Made by a program: the position numbers and the translations under genes. A stretch of 64,000 nt of DNA from Pocillopora verrucosa (lineage: Eukaryota > Cnidaria > Anthozoa > Scleractinia > Pocilloporidae): contig NC_089325.1 in NCBI RefSeq assembly GCF_036669915.1, positions 8,014,359 to 8,078,358 of the forward strand. Reading direction: 5' to 3'. How positions within the stretch are numbered: the first letter of the stretch is position 1; each line of letters begins with the position of its first letter. This document shows, piece by piece, positions 11,316 through 24,800 of this stretch. The notes under the pieces were generated by a model. It had not been told where the DNA came from. It ran no database searches and saw only the letters and a program-made list of their open reading frames with translations.

Positions 11316-14079
11316 ATGGATGCCAATCCATTCTCGATTGAGAGCATTCTTAAAAAGAAATCGGTTCCCTCGTCCGTGAATGATACGGAGGAAACTCAGC
11401 CGTCCAAATCAAGAGAAGCACTTTCACTGGCCGTGAAACTTGCAGGTAAGCGATTAATGATGTTGCTGACACATGTCGCTATCACGTACTGTCTCAGTAA
11501 AATCGTGAAGAGTCAGATGAACCAAATTGAGCCTCCAGTGTTACACACTTCGCCGTGATCTGTGATCAGTTTGTTTTGAGTGCAAACTATACGAAACTTC
11601 ATTCCTTCTGATATCATTTAATCATCTCAGTTTCGAGAGGTTATTAATTTTAAGACAACACTGGAGGAAGACTTACAACGTTCAAAATTATAGCCTCCGT
11701 AGATCTTTGATCTAAGTCAAAACAAATCACCATGTTTTTTAATAACAGAGTACTTCAGTTGAAGAGGACTGGATTAACACTGAATGAAGCTCGGTCAGTT
11801 TCTCGATGAACTGGATTAATATTGGGGCTATAGCCTGCAAAAGACGCAATACGAGCCGCAATGACCGTAATTGCGCGGCAATTTATCTTTGAAGCAAATC
11901 AAAACAAATTGTGTCTCAACATGACCAAACAGTACTTGAAGAGGAATGAATCATTACAACACATCGCTGAATTGTTTTGGAAAGACCATTGCTAATCCAC
12001 TTGTGAGCAACTTTGACAAGAGCCTTTGTTTAGTCAATGTGATCTTTAACTGTTTACCGTTCGAAGTCTATTCTCCAAATTTAGAAAATCTTTCAAAACC
12101 AGTTTGGCATTGTTACCAGCCACCGACAGCCATTTTGCAGACAGTTCTTGAAGCCCAAAACCTAAGTCTAAGATGACGTCTCCGCTCTTAAAAAACATTA
12201 CATCTGAGCCTCCTCGCGCGTTGTTATTTAGTATCACAGAACCAAGCTTAATTTATCCTTTATCTGAAAGCTCCACTTGATTGCGTGAAGAGTAAATGAG
12301 CACAGGTATGTCAAATAAAAGGAAATGTAAACAAGTTAACAAGGAGCGGAAGGCTCTACGAACGGCGTAATGAGAAATCCATCCTCAAACATCTTAAGCA
12401 AACGTCAAAAGACAAGTGAGGCGAAAGCTTTATGTGGCTTCGTACTGATTCATTGAGTATCATTGAGTTGAAATATTTTGTAAGTTTGCTCACATACACA
12501 ACAGCGCGTCACCGCACCCGTTGGTTCCCTTATCGGGAATTTATCACAGCCCGATGTATTTCTCTGACCATATTGGCGCCAGCCAAGCACTAATCATGTT
12601 CGCAATGTTCAGGAATTCCAATTAGATTGCTCTCTGATTTATTGGATGTACCTTTAAATGTGTCATATGCGTTCAGGGGGCAACTGAAATGGTTCCGAAG
12701 AGAAAAGGGCATCTCTCCCAACGAATTGGTAGAAAACTGTCTGGTTGATATTTTAAAAATCCGTTAATGCACGTGAGAAGCGCTGTTCAAGTACAATGTA
12801 TATCCAAAAAACTTAGGAAATGAAATCATGATCTGATTATTCTGTCTAATCAGCATTTATCGACAGATGCTAATTTTAGTAACACTTTGCTGATCTTGTT
12901 GTCTTTTTTCTTATTTCATTGCCGTAGACACTATCTTCTCCTCACATTCCCACCTCAAGACAACAGCACTCTCTATGAAAAGTAAAAGAGGCTTTCACAA
13001 TCCTTTACATTCACATCTCATCTTCTCTCCCTCCGTAACTCACTTAATGTTGATCAATGGAAAGAATCATTGCCACCTTGCGAACCTGACTTAACTTCTA
13101 CCAACTGAAACTATGAGCAATAACCTCAGAAGAACAATTTTTTGTTCATTTACTATTACCATTAGTCCACAGTATTTCTTTTTCCTCGATCTAAGTTCTT
13201 GTTTTCCGTAACCTTTGTTCAAGTACCCTCTCAGCCATGTCGGTCCGATTGTACAGTTTTTACTTCAAGGGTGACCTGGCATATTCTCCTTGAAACAGTA
13301 TAAAGCTAACAAAAAGTACTCTACGTCTGTCGCTTATGTATTGTCCGAATTAACGGTTAACCGCCAATATCTGATTAGCCTTCTCCCCTGAGTTGCTCCA
13401 CATTTCCTCGTAAATAAGTTGAGAGATTTGGTGTCGCTTACAAATTAAAAAACTGACCATGTGTCACCTTTCTCAGATGTTATCTTAGAGGCTCGACAAG
13501 AAAAGACGCGACGTACACCACGGCGCACGCGCACTGCCTTCACCCACCAACAATTAGGAATCCTGGAAAAATCCTTCAGTAAAACACACTACCCGGATGT
13601 AGAGCTCAGAGAGCAACTTGCTGAAAAAACTAACTTACAAGAAGGGAGAATTCAGGTAAACAAATAACGTTAATGGATGGATGAATTAAACTGAAATTAA
13701 TGAAGTCTTCACTTTATTTTAGGTTTGGTTTAAGAATAGACGTGCTAAATACCGCAAGGAAGCAAGAACTTGCCTTCTTCTCGAGGATTACGAAAGTGAA
13801 GAGGAACAAATCCCCGCCGTTTGCCCAGTGACGCCGACTCAATCATCGCTGCCTTTTTTTCAGTATAACACAGTTCCTTATTGTTTCAACCACAGTGAAC
13901 CCTTTGATTCAATAAGAACTTATGGACACTCTTCAGCTATGTACCCCCAGTTGAGTAGACACACCCAGTTGACCTCGCATGCTCACTTGACACAGCCGCT
14001 TGGAATACACGGCTGGCAGCCTGTGTCGACAAATGTGATGATGAGTAACGCACATTTTGGAGATATGTGGAATGGATGA
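11316..14079 (+). CDS. Dmbx: Gene B: Dmbx-family homeobox transcription factor
   Basis: Exons 11316-11445, 13477-13655 and 13723-14079 join to 221 aa. An in-frame ATG exists at 11247, but the start at 11316 is preferred because [12 protein letters not shown] lines up with gene A and the relic. The eh1 motif is at residues 6-12 and A-L-S-L-A-V-K-L-A ends exon 1. The homeodomain is about residues 58-117, with Lys50 and Asn51 intact and the T-N-L-Q-E-G-R-I-Q signature of gene A. Intron 1 is 2031 bp. Intron 2 is only 67 bp, against about 400-880 bp in the other genes. The tail is acidic just after the homeodomain (E-D-Y-E-S-E-E-E), then Tyr/His/Ser-rich; its S-H-A-H-L echoes T-H-A-H-L in gene A. 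There is no OAR motif. This is clearly the closest living paralogue of A. Confidence 0.93.
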
Positions 14080-14269
14080 AAAACAATTATCGAAATCGTT
14101 CAAAGTGTATTTGATAGATCACTGCAACAGATTCGAAACAGTATTTGTGTGTGTTGTGCATTTTGATCCACGTTATACGATCGTCTTTCGCCGCGACTCA
14201 TCCCGAGTAGCTGACATTTATTGTACGCCTCATAAGAAAAAAAATGTTGTCGTTATATAATTCACTAGT

Positions 14270-14275
14270 AATAAA
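14270..14275 (+). terminator. Candidate polyadenylation signal of gene B
   Basis: AATAAA about 190 bp after the gene B stop, followed within 40 bases by a T/G-containing stretch. A second AATAAA lies near 14490. Neither is confirmed by transcript evidence. Confidence 0.4.
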
Positions 14276-15823
14276 TGCAGTGCCTAACTTGCGCGTAACG
14301 GACGCTAAAAGTCGGCGTGAGAATGTTGTACTGCAAATGAAAAAACAAATGAAATAAGGAAGATTCATTAAATCGACAGAATGTGAGTCGTTGTTTTTTC
14401 GATCGAAAAAGACTAATGAATTCAAAATCAGTACATCCAATGACGATAAAAATTTTTTCTTTTCACACCTCTATGCTTTAGTATGCAATCAATAAATCGT
14501 CTTCTTAGGTCTTATGAAAAGCTCATATCGATTTTTCAGTTATTGATGTAAAATACGGGAGAAGAGGGCTGAAAATATCCACGGAAATATCATTGTAAGA
14601 ACTTTTCAAATAGCTAGTGGTGTAATAATGTTTTTCTTTTGTCGCCGTCTTAACGGAAACATAGAAATACCGATTAAAATTCTGTATATAAACTTTAGAA
14701 CTATGGATCTTTAAAATCAGTGACATCGACAATCAGGGTAACGGTTATGACTGCTGTAAGAAAATGATTTTTAGAAAAGGTTTGTTTTGAAAAATAAAAA
14801 TCCAGCAGTCACAGCATCAGCCAGTAATAACTCTCATTTACTGGACTATAGTGTTATGGACGAGCAAAATATGAATAACAGCCGTGAACTGATACAAACG
14901 GGTTTTAAGTTAATCTTTTATTTTGCTACAATAACCTTTGATTTTAGTTCACGGAATTACTGTTTGTCTGAAGAAGTGTTAAGACAATCCTATTACTTCA
15001 TGATCTTCGAAACTCATCTCGTGAATCTAAAAATCTTCAAGCTGTTTCACTCTTTTGTTTGAAGACTTACGGATTTATATTTCGGATCGCATCTTATAAA
15101 CGAAATCCTGTTGTTATTGCTTGTAGTTTCAGGCCGGCGCTGGTTTTAGAAAATCCAAAAGAATGTTAGGACAATAAAAACTGAAAGCAAACAAGATAAC
15201 GCTATTGTGTATTATTAAAGGCTCGTGTCGCTTGTTTCCCTTACCCCCCTATAAAGGCCCCAAAACCTTCATTTTGAAAGGTAGACAAAGCAAAGAACGT
15301 TTAATCAGCCCACTGCTATAATCTTATACCAGTTCCATGTTTAACCTCTGTATTTGCAGATCATCATTTTGACTTATGCTCGGAACCTTAGATAAGCTTC
15401 AACAAAGTAAAACCAACTCAGCGAGTTTATTTTTAAAAATGACAACAACAAAAAAAGACATATATACACAAAATGCTTCATTCCCAGAACGTTTTTCAAC
15501 TGTCTGGGTTTGCAACGAAAGCATTACTCATGAACATTTTGGATTGGACAGTTTACGTAGCGCCAGTTGTATAAATTCGTTGAGTAGCTTGAAAATCTAC
15601 TAAATAACACCAACCTACCTTGACAGCGACATACGGGCCGCGGTCGTAACCGAGGTTAGAGCTGATCCAGAAAACAAAGACACCATTTCGTATTTTTAAC
15701 CTTAGTTTGTAATCTTCCTAAGTTAATTTTGACTATCTATCTCATCACTCTGTTTTTTTGGAAGTTTGTGTAAAAGTTCTCCATCTCACTGTTCTCCTCT
15801 TCTCTCAGAGAACTAGCAAAATC

Positions 15824-15883
15824 CATGGCAGTGCACAGAATCCCTCATTTTAGGCAACGCCTTTTGCTATATGCACTGCCATG
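15824..15883. repeat. Perfect 12-bp inverted repeat with 36-base loop
   Basis: CATGGCAGTGCA at 15824-15835 is the exact reverse complement of 15872-15883. The loop has a small nested AGGC/GCCT pairing. It could be a hairpin or the terminal repeats of a very short element; no transposase or target duplication is evident. Confidence 0.5.
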
Positions 15884-18800
15884 ACGTCAAAATGCCAAAA
15901 ACGTATCCAAAAATGATAAAAATGCTATACTCTCGCAAAACATGTTACTATCTTTTAAAACAGTGTTTCAGACAGAATAGTTGATGTGTTTGACAACTAC
16001 ATCAAACTCTCTTTCATTACAATCCCAAGCAGAAATTAAATTTTCATAGCAGCTGAGCACTTCTTCAAGAGAATGATTCTAAGTAATTCTCTATGGGAGT
16101 ACTCATAAAATGCGACGTCATGCTAATTTGAAGTTTATAATACAGTCCCTGAATGTAGCATCAAGGACATGGACGGGCATCAAAGTAACGAAGACTTCAT
16201 TGCTCATTTATATATCAATTTCATGAAATCTTTATGAAACCGTTTGAGCGACAATCACGCACGAAACATTTCGTTATGACGCGTTATGAAACTGACCATT
16301 CATCAATGGAATTCCCCTAAATTTCATGATGAATTGCTTCATTTCGTTTCCGTTTCGGAATGCACCTTGTCCCATCCTAGGTGTTAAGAGCTTAGGGTTA
16401 GGAAAATATGACTTTAGTGCCTTCGTGCTCTGTATCATTAATTGAGCAGGCAACCTGTATAAGACGCGGACCTCACTTGAGGATTGATCAGACATATCTT
16501 ATATCTTAGCACATATAAAATGAGAAACCAGATTGACCTGACAAGGAAATGCCATATTTGTCTGACAATTTCAAGCTAGCCGAAGCCGAGAAACTACCAG
16601 GTCAACACTAGATGGTTCACTAAAAAAGCCGCATTTCTTATTCATTTGGTATGACCTGCTGCCCTCAGAGAAATGGTCTTCTTAGCTGCTTTAAAATTTT
16701 CCCCACCATTAGTAAAAATGATCGTATATTGTGTTTGATTACGTGATCTTCCATCTTGTAGAATGTGTATGATCTGATTAATGAAAGATTGGTAGACTTC
16801 TTTTTCTCATCAAGCTCCCGATGACTTCCGCTTGAAAATTAAGTACTAGCCCTTGCAGCCAGTATTAGTATACATGACAGAAAAGGAAATTCTCCACAAT
16901 CCTTTCACCTACTTAAATCGTTGGGAAAAACATATGTTCCCTAGAATTAAATCATAGATAGCATTAAGCTCTGCCCTCTTTTCTTTTAATGCATCAAAAC
17001 TCAGCGTGTTGCCTATCTCATTTCAACTATTATGAGTACATTTCAACGCCCAGTTTTAAAACAAAGCAAACTCTTAGCACCTGCGCAGAATGAACAAGGT
17101 CAAAGTTCGCCTTGGAGAGGATCTGGCTGTCTACCCGTCTAATTTAGGTCTTTTTCTTATAGGTTAATCCTTGCTAATCTTTCGTAATCTATCAAGCTTC
17201 AAACTTTGTATTGGTCTTAAAAACATCTCCGGAGCTATATATATAAACATTACATTGTTTCTCAGATTAGGGGGTGACCGAGAAAAGAAAACGAATTTTC
17301 TGCTTCCAAACAGCCTCTAACCACACTGCATCCAAAATTACTTTTTTATAGTAGAGGATTTATTTGCTTTAAACACCTCAGCTATCTTCAGTGGCAGTGC
17401 CAAACCTTCATTAGTTGAAATGATTTCCATGATGTTTCAAAAATAGACGTATCACCCGATTTAAATGCAATTAACGTAAGCTCTGTTCTGCAATGTTAAC
17501 TATTTCGTCAGACCACTACCACCACGAGTCAAGCGTCGGTGAATTTCTAAGTTTACTGTTAACCTTCAAAGTGAAAGACCCACATACGATGAACAATTAG
17601 AAGGAATTTTATATTCCCGACTATTCAAGGTGTTCCCATCCCAATTCTCGGCTCAGGCGCAAGAAAGAAAAAGGCCAAAACATTTCATACATCAACTAAA
17701 ATTTTTTTCCCACGATATCATGCATACAGTATTTAGAAGGTCGCCTTCGTTAATTTTACAGTCGCAGACAACTCAAAATTAAAAATATCAAGTTAGGAAA
17801 ACCAGAATAATTATCTAGCTTTAGAAGGGATTAATCTTACAATTTGAGGGTTACGTTTCGTTTAGATTGGATGATATATTATTCAGAAATTAAAGGACCT
17901 CAGACTAATATCTTGGTCTTTTGAACAAACCATTAACAAATGAAACTGCCACAAATTGCCGCTGATCTTAAAGAAAGTAGTGCTATTGTTTTATACGTGA
18001 ATAGATTGAGCCAATCAAGGGTCAGCGACCTCGAGGGTCATTCTAAAGTTATTACCTTAAACCAACTATCGTAAACATTCGTCTTGGATCACAAGCATTG
18101 TTCTTTAGTTACTTTTGAGACTTGACGCAAACAACAGGGACAGTTCGCCCGCTTTTTTTTTCCGATGGGAACCTTCCATATATGATGGAAATAAACTGTC
18201 TCGCGAACATTCTTAGCAACGGATTGCGGCCATACAAACAAATTTAGAGCTGTCATAATCAATCTACAATCGAATTTGCAGCGTTTCGAGACGTCTGAGG
18301 ATCAACATTCTGTTTAAAATGCTCGAAACTACTCTGTGGAATGCAGTCTCCACACGTATTACAGACGGTACGAGACAATTTTCAATTATCCTAAATTGGC
18401 TTTTAAAACGATTTCTTTTTTGCGCAGTATATAGACTTAATTCTTCCGCAGAAAGAACATCTTGCACGGAGGATGTTTGTAAGTTGAATTAATAATCAAT
18501 TTAGTTTTGACTCATTTACTTATTATTAGACAAACTACGAGTACCGTAATTAGCTTTTTATAGACGCTGTTGGACAATGAAAGGCTCCGTGAAGAAGAAA
18601 GTTTAAAAATAGCTAATTGATTTGATTCGATCTCATGGGTATATGGAGAATGTATATATATATATACGATGCCTAGCTTAACGTTGACTGATTTAAACCA
18701 ACAACGAAACTAGTAAGGCAGTCATTTCCCGTGAAATAAAAATTATGTTACAGTTTGCAAGGAATGGAACGTATTGAGCATGCTCTGTTCGACTGGCCCG

Positions 18801-21800
18801 TTATGTGCAGCTCTAGAGGTCACAGTTTCAGTTTTTTGCGAGGTTGTTTTTGCCATCGTTGGTGCTCTCTATTCAACCTTTTGCCGTTTTATTTTCAATT
18901 TCATATTATCCTATTTCAATTGGAATGCAAATAACAGTGTTGAGTAATTTTCAAGAAACTGTTAGATACTTAGGTTAATTCCGACGAAAACTAATCTTCT
19001 TAGTCGCCTACACTTTTTTTTCTTACAACACTGGATCGGTGAGCAAACAGCGGTACACGAAATAACAGTAGAATAGTCACATAAAAGGGAGTGATCCACA
19101 AACCAGGAGGATTATTAATCCATCCCGAGAAAAGGACATGGAATCATTTAATAATATATCAACAAATGCTTCGTGATGTTTACCGAGCAGAGTGGCACGG
19201 CACTCGGTTTTGCTTGAACTGTGTGACAGGAAATATATCAATCATAAGGACTGAATGAAGCTAGAACCATGCCGTACGACATTATCAACAGAAACAAATG
19301 AAGTGCCCTTCCGTACAGTTCAAGTGAGAAAAGTCCCATATACAACACTTCCATCCACATTGAACTAAAAATTGAATTAAAATTCAACATTTCAATCGAG
19401 TTCTAAGAAGTTCAACAGCAATTACTATATGGGACTCACATATCTCCGATAACTTTTCGGAGCACCAGTGGGAATAATGATAAGACAAAGATCACGGCTT
19501 CCACAAATTATGGATACACGGGTAATTAATAAGGGTACGGAATTTATGGCTCAACCTCATTTATTCTAGCATCATTTATATCTTTACCTTTCTTTTACTT
19601 TGACAATGTTCACCGAATATAATCACCGTATTGTTCTTTGAAATTCTCTACCCTAAATGTATATCAAGTAAATTTTTTTACTTCGGGTTTGTAAGCAAGA
19701 AAAAGGAACACAAGGGAATTTGACCGTGAAATTATAAGTCATAATTCGATCAATGACACCTCTCTTTCGTTTCCGTATCCATCCACTTAGAGAAACTAAT
19801 TTACTTCGTATTTTGTAAAGATCAACAAGTATCGGGGACGTGTATCAGTGGCTGATACAATTCTTTTATTCAAAATAAATGATATGAAAAAAAAGTCTAG
19901 CTAATTTTCTCGATTCAGTTCCGTCGCTATCTTAACTAAATTTTGTCCTAAGAGTACCTCCATACATCCGAGTTGTGTACCAATTCTGTTTATGCTTGTG
20001 CAAACCATTAAGTTGATGCATTCAGAAACATCTACGTGTAATAGAACTTGCAGCGTATCATGAAAGCAAGCTCACATGATGTTGATCTGGGTTAATCGCG
20101 AACCCTGAAGTTCTGTGGCAATTTGCCAAAGAAAAAGAACAATTCTATTTCCAAGGTTTCCACCTACGCTAAGATAAAAAGGTGAGCACAATTGATTGGC
20201 CTCACTTTAGCTTATTTGATGTGAAACTTTTTCTTTATCTTATTTACTATCTCAAGAACAAAAACCAGCTCCTATAAACATTCCAACAAACTAGATCCTT
20301 TAATAGGCCGGTCGGCTCATTCTTTGCTCCTCTTCATCATAATGGCCAGGTTAACCTTTGAAAGTATTGTTTTTTTGATTACTCTCGCGACAAAATTCTT
20401 GAATGCCGTTTTAAATACTGTTTAGAGAAAAATTTAATGCAGATCCCTATTGAAGACTAAAAGGGTCAAATACTTGGCCACACTCTTCCATTCATTTTGC
20501 ACTCTCCTCACCCTCCAGTTATGGGCCATTGTGTAATAGAAATCAAAATATATCGTCTCAAATGTTAAAATTTTCATTTTAAGTTCACTGATTTTCTCTT
20601 CAAGTTTCTAAGTTTAATGACCTCCAATGAGTACGCCTACAAACATCCTCGTGAAAACGTCGAAAAAAAATTTGAAGCGTGAAATATACATTATGTACAC
20701 GACCTCGGCAATCGGATTTGTGCGCAAAGCGGACAGCTCCCCCAACACGAACATCTAAGCCAAGCTTTAGCTTTTAGCTCACAAAATAATGAAAATATTC
20801 CTGAGTATAACTACGCTTATCCTCAAAACAGGCCCAGTGACCCTACCCAATCCCATTGCTTCGCTTCTGAACGAATATAACGAAAGTTATCGAAAAAATA
20901 TCAAAAATTTAAGCAGGGAATTGAAAAAATATGTGATCATGAATCACCATTAATGTTCTCTTTCCTCTGATAAGAATTCAGCGATCGTGGTCCATGTTCC
21001 GTGATAGATTATGATAAAGCCGTATTAAACCCACAAATCAACTTTACTCTTCAGTAGCCCCGTGATAAGGTCATGCCTGGCTCATGCCGTGTTTTCCTTT
21101 CTATAACGCAGGCATGTGCATTTATTTATCTCAAAACTGCTTTCGTGAGGTAGCTTGGGTCTTCTATACGCTATGCATTCTTGCCGAATTACGCTACAGC
21201 AAGGGCCAGTAAAGAAATTGTAAAAACTCTTTTGGTAAGTTTGTTATCAGAGAGCAGATTCTAGAGACTAAATCGGATCGGATCAAAGGTTCGAGTTACT
21301 ACGAGATGCAAACGTTAGGCTTTTAATTACTTTTACGTCCGAAAAAACTGCAAGTGGACTTCGTCAATTGTTACAAATTGAACGAGGTTACGAATAGCGT
21401 CAATGGTTGAATTTTGATAAGCTCAAAAGTCACGACCGACGGTACTCCATGAATTATAGACCATAATTGTGCATGTCAAACATTGGTGCAAGAAACGACC
21501 AAATGTCAAGAATACCATGAACAATACCACCAAAATAGAGGTTGTCTTAAACATCTTAATTTCTTCAGTATAGTAAAACTAGATGAACGATTTCGTGAAG
21601 TCATTAGGGTCTCTTTGGATCCAGTAAGATTGTTTTCACAGAAAACACGATTTTGATCTCTTACATTAAGGATCAAAACCTTTCTACATTTACCATTACG
21701 TTTAACAGGATTTTTTTACGACGCACATAGTATGAAAGATAATTTTACTTAGAGACAGCGAGTATCATGGTTGATTTACGCCGTGTTACCTGCTCCTAGA

Positions 21801-24800
21801 GAGCGCATATTTCTTTTCAATTACTAGTACAATTTGTCATTTTCCGGTAATGGCATATTGGAATTTATAAACATAGCATACACTTCCTGCAATTTGTTGA
21901 CTAAACATTCAATCCTTGGGTATCTTACCTAGGCTTAAACAAAAGCAAAAAAACTAATTTTTTAGAATTATAACCTAAAGTTTAAAGAATCATTATTGAG
22001 TTAAGATGGCCTTTTACATGAGTTCTGATTCATGGAAGCTATCTCTGAGTTCCTCGACAAAATATAACTGCCAGTTTACGTGATCTCGTGACTATTTGAT
22101 TGTTTTAATAATCAGCTTAGTTTGACAATCAAAGTTTTCGACTCAAATCTGGTTAAGAAACTCACAAGCCGTAATAAAAACTGTTTAATCTCGGAAAAGG
22201 AAAACCTATAACCAGTTTGTACGCAAAACAACTGTATATACATTGGTCAAAATTAATCATCTTTCCTTTTTAATTTCTATGACCATAATTGTCGCCAATA
22301 ATCACCTTCCGATGCAAATTTTTCATCTTGGAAGACTCCTGTAAAAACCGAACTGTTGCTGGAAAGAGTCACCGACTTTCTCTCATCGAGGAATTTTCAT
22401 CTAAAAAGTTTATCTGAAGAACAATTATGACCTTAAAAAAACTGTAAACAGGTAACCGACGGATGGAAGATAAACTTTTTTATACTTTTATGAGATTTAG
22501 AAATATAGAAAGTAAAGAGTTTAACGGAAGTAAAACAATGAAAACTCGTAAGTTTTCTGTTTCTTTGGTAGTTACGTGTTTCTAAAAGTATTCGATTAAA
22601 GTTTTTCAAGCAACATTTTAATACTCTAGTTATTAAAAATATGTTAAATGCCGTAAGCTTAAAATATTCTCACGTATAACAGAAACGTTTAAAACCAACC
22701 AAAGACCTGGATAGGTCGTGTGTGGGCATGCGTCAGCATATCGCGCAATTTTAAATCACATTTGAACTTGTTATGTCACGATAAAGTGATTTGTTATTCC
22801 TTTGTGATGAAGATCCTATCTTTGTCATTCGCCTTTTGGTCCTGTAAAGATAAATTGCTAAACAAAATTCACTTTGTTCCCCTTTTTAACCAAAGTTATA
22901 CCTTTCGTGCGATGTTGCTGCGCGGCGAAGCAGGGTTAAGCATTCCCTTGGTGGATTTGCAAATTTGGCGCAGTCCCGCTATCACGCAATGACTGGATTC
23001 ATCGCGTGTTCAGTAGATTGTTGTGAGCCCTCCTTACTCGATGAGAAGCCCGTAATAATCAATCATATAAGAAGTCTCATTAGCAAATAATCTCTTTAAA
23101 TCCCAGTGTAAACTATGATTTGACGACACCACTACGCTGTAGGAAGAAACATCCTCATTGATCGGTAAGAATTCTGGACACTGGCGGATTCTTGGTAAAA
23201 GGCTAGAGATATTTCGAAGAATCAGAGGATTCGTACATAGGAAAAGGCTATGAAAACGTTGTTTTCAAACCGGTAATCTGGCCTTTATCCGAAAAAATGC
23301 AATACGTTAATCTTTTTATTAAAATTTAAGCTGCAGTATTACACCAGTATTTGTTTAGCGCACAAACTTCAAATCTTTAACCCACGGGTTCCCTCTTGTG
23401 ATTGTTCTTTCGCTTTAAATCAACATCAACATGCATCTTCAATAAGCAACTGGCGTTTAGTCGCTTTTATAAGAAATACGTAGTGTTTTCAGGAGACAGA
23501 CTCGCATGCCACATTAACTTTGTCAATCTCCAGTTATAGTCAGCTAATCGAAAATCGCTTTAAATCATTTCCATCCGACTGCCCGTATAAATATATAACG
23601 CTAATACTAATACTCTATAAGCATTATCCTTTCAAAAACACGTTTCGTAACTACAAGGAATCACTGGTCTCGTAAAAATAATTTTGAAGTCATTTCGTGT
23701 ATCTTCTACGGTACTGAACTAGCAGTGCTTTAAACACCGCCTTGGTATTTTCCATGTATACATCTGGCATTGGAATTTTTTCCTGAGCGAAACAAAAAAT
23801 GTCTCAAAGGTATAAAGCAGGACTAGACAGGATTAGTAAATGCCTTAAAGAGTGACAGAATTAGGCTTTCACAATGAGCTCACAGAGTAGTTACTTCTCC
23901 AATACTAAACAAACAACCCATCACGCATATAATGCAAGACGGATGAGGAATGACGGATGCGCTTAACTATGCGGTACAAAGCCAAAACGGGGACAGTCTA
24001 CATATTCAGAGTCAACAGTCAGTTAGTACATAGAAAGCGAGAGGATAGTTCTCGGTTCAGCTAAGGAGGCAAGGTATCCCAATTTTTTCTAAATATTTTA
24101 CGGTCTGTATTGGTCATGTTTTAATTAAGCGAAGGTTTATTTCGAAGATTTTACCACATTGGGGAGGAAACTGTTCCACAACTAAAACTAAGTTTGAATT
24201 AACAGAGCACAACTAAGCTCAGTGGCTTTATAGAAAGTACGACTTCCAAAAGTTTTTGTATTTTCAAAGGATGCATTTAAGGCAGAGAATTCAACTGGGT
24301 TAAAGCTGAACGTTTTATCTATTGATGATGAATGATCAATAATTGCCAATTTCTGTTCAAAGTATATATTTCCTAATTTAACGCGTTTCATAAGCGTCAT
24401 GAATTTGCCTGAGCACAAATTCATGATTATCTATAGTTTTACCACAATTTAAAAGTACCTCTCTCTTGGCTCCGATAAAGAAGAATAAATGCGGGATCAA
24501 CAAGTAGCACGTCTGGCATAAAATAAAAATATTAGTTTCCTCAACAGTGATGTTTCCGTATGTAAAAAAACGAGAAAAAAAGCATAACTCGTTCCATATA
24601 GCAGTCTAAAAAGAGAAAAGCGACTGCGATCCGATGTTTGCAGTATGACTACGCATGAAATAACAGAGAATCCTCTAACATATGTTCTCAATATTCCTGA
24701 CAGCTTCTGAAACGCGCTCACTCCTCCTTGTTGTAAAAAAATAACGCTTATGGACATTTAACACCAGGTTAAAATTCAACAATGCGGAAGGGTTAGCTGG

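Noticed and set aside
17436..17450. A stretch that would read F-K-N-R-R, like a homeobox exon 3 relic.
   Set aside because: Neither the preceding V-W nor the following A-K-F/Y-R codons are present, and there is no acceptor or nearby exon 2 remnant; 15 bases alone are too few.
21285..21300. A GGTTCGAGT word like the B box of a tRNA gene.
   Set aside because: No matching A box, acceptor stem or anticodon arm is found at the right distance.
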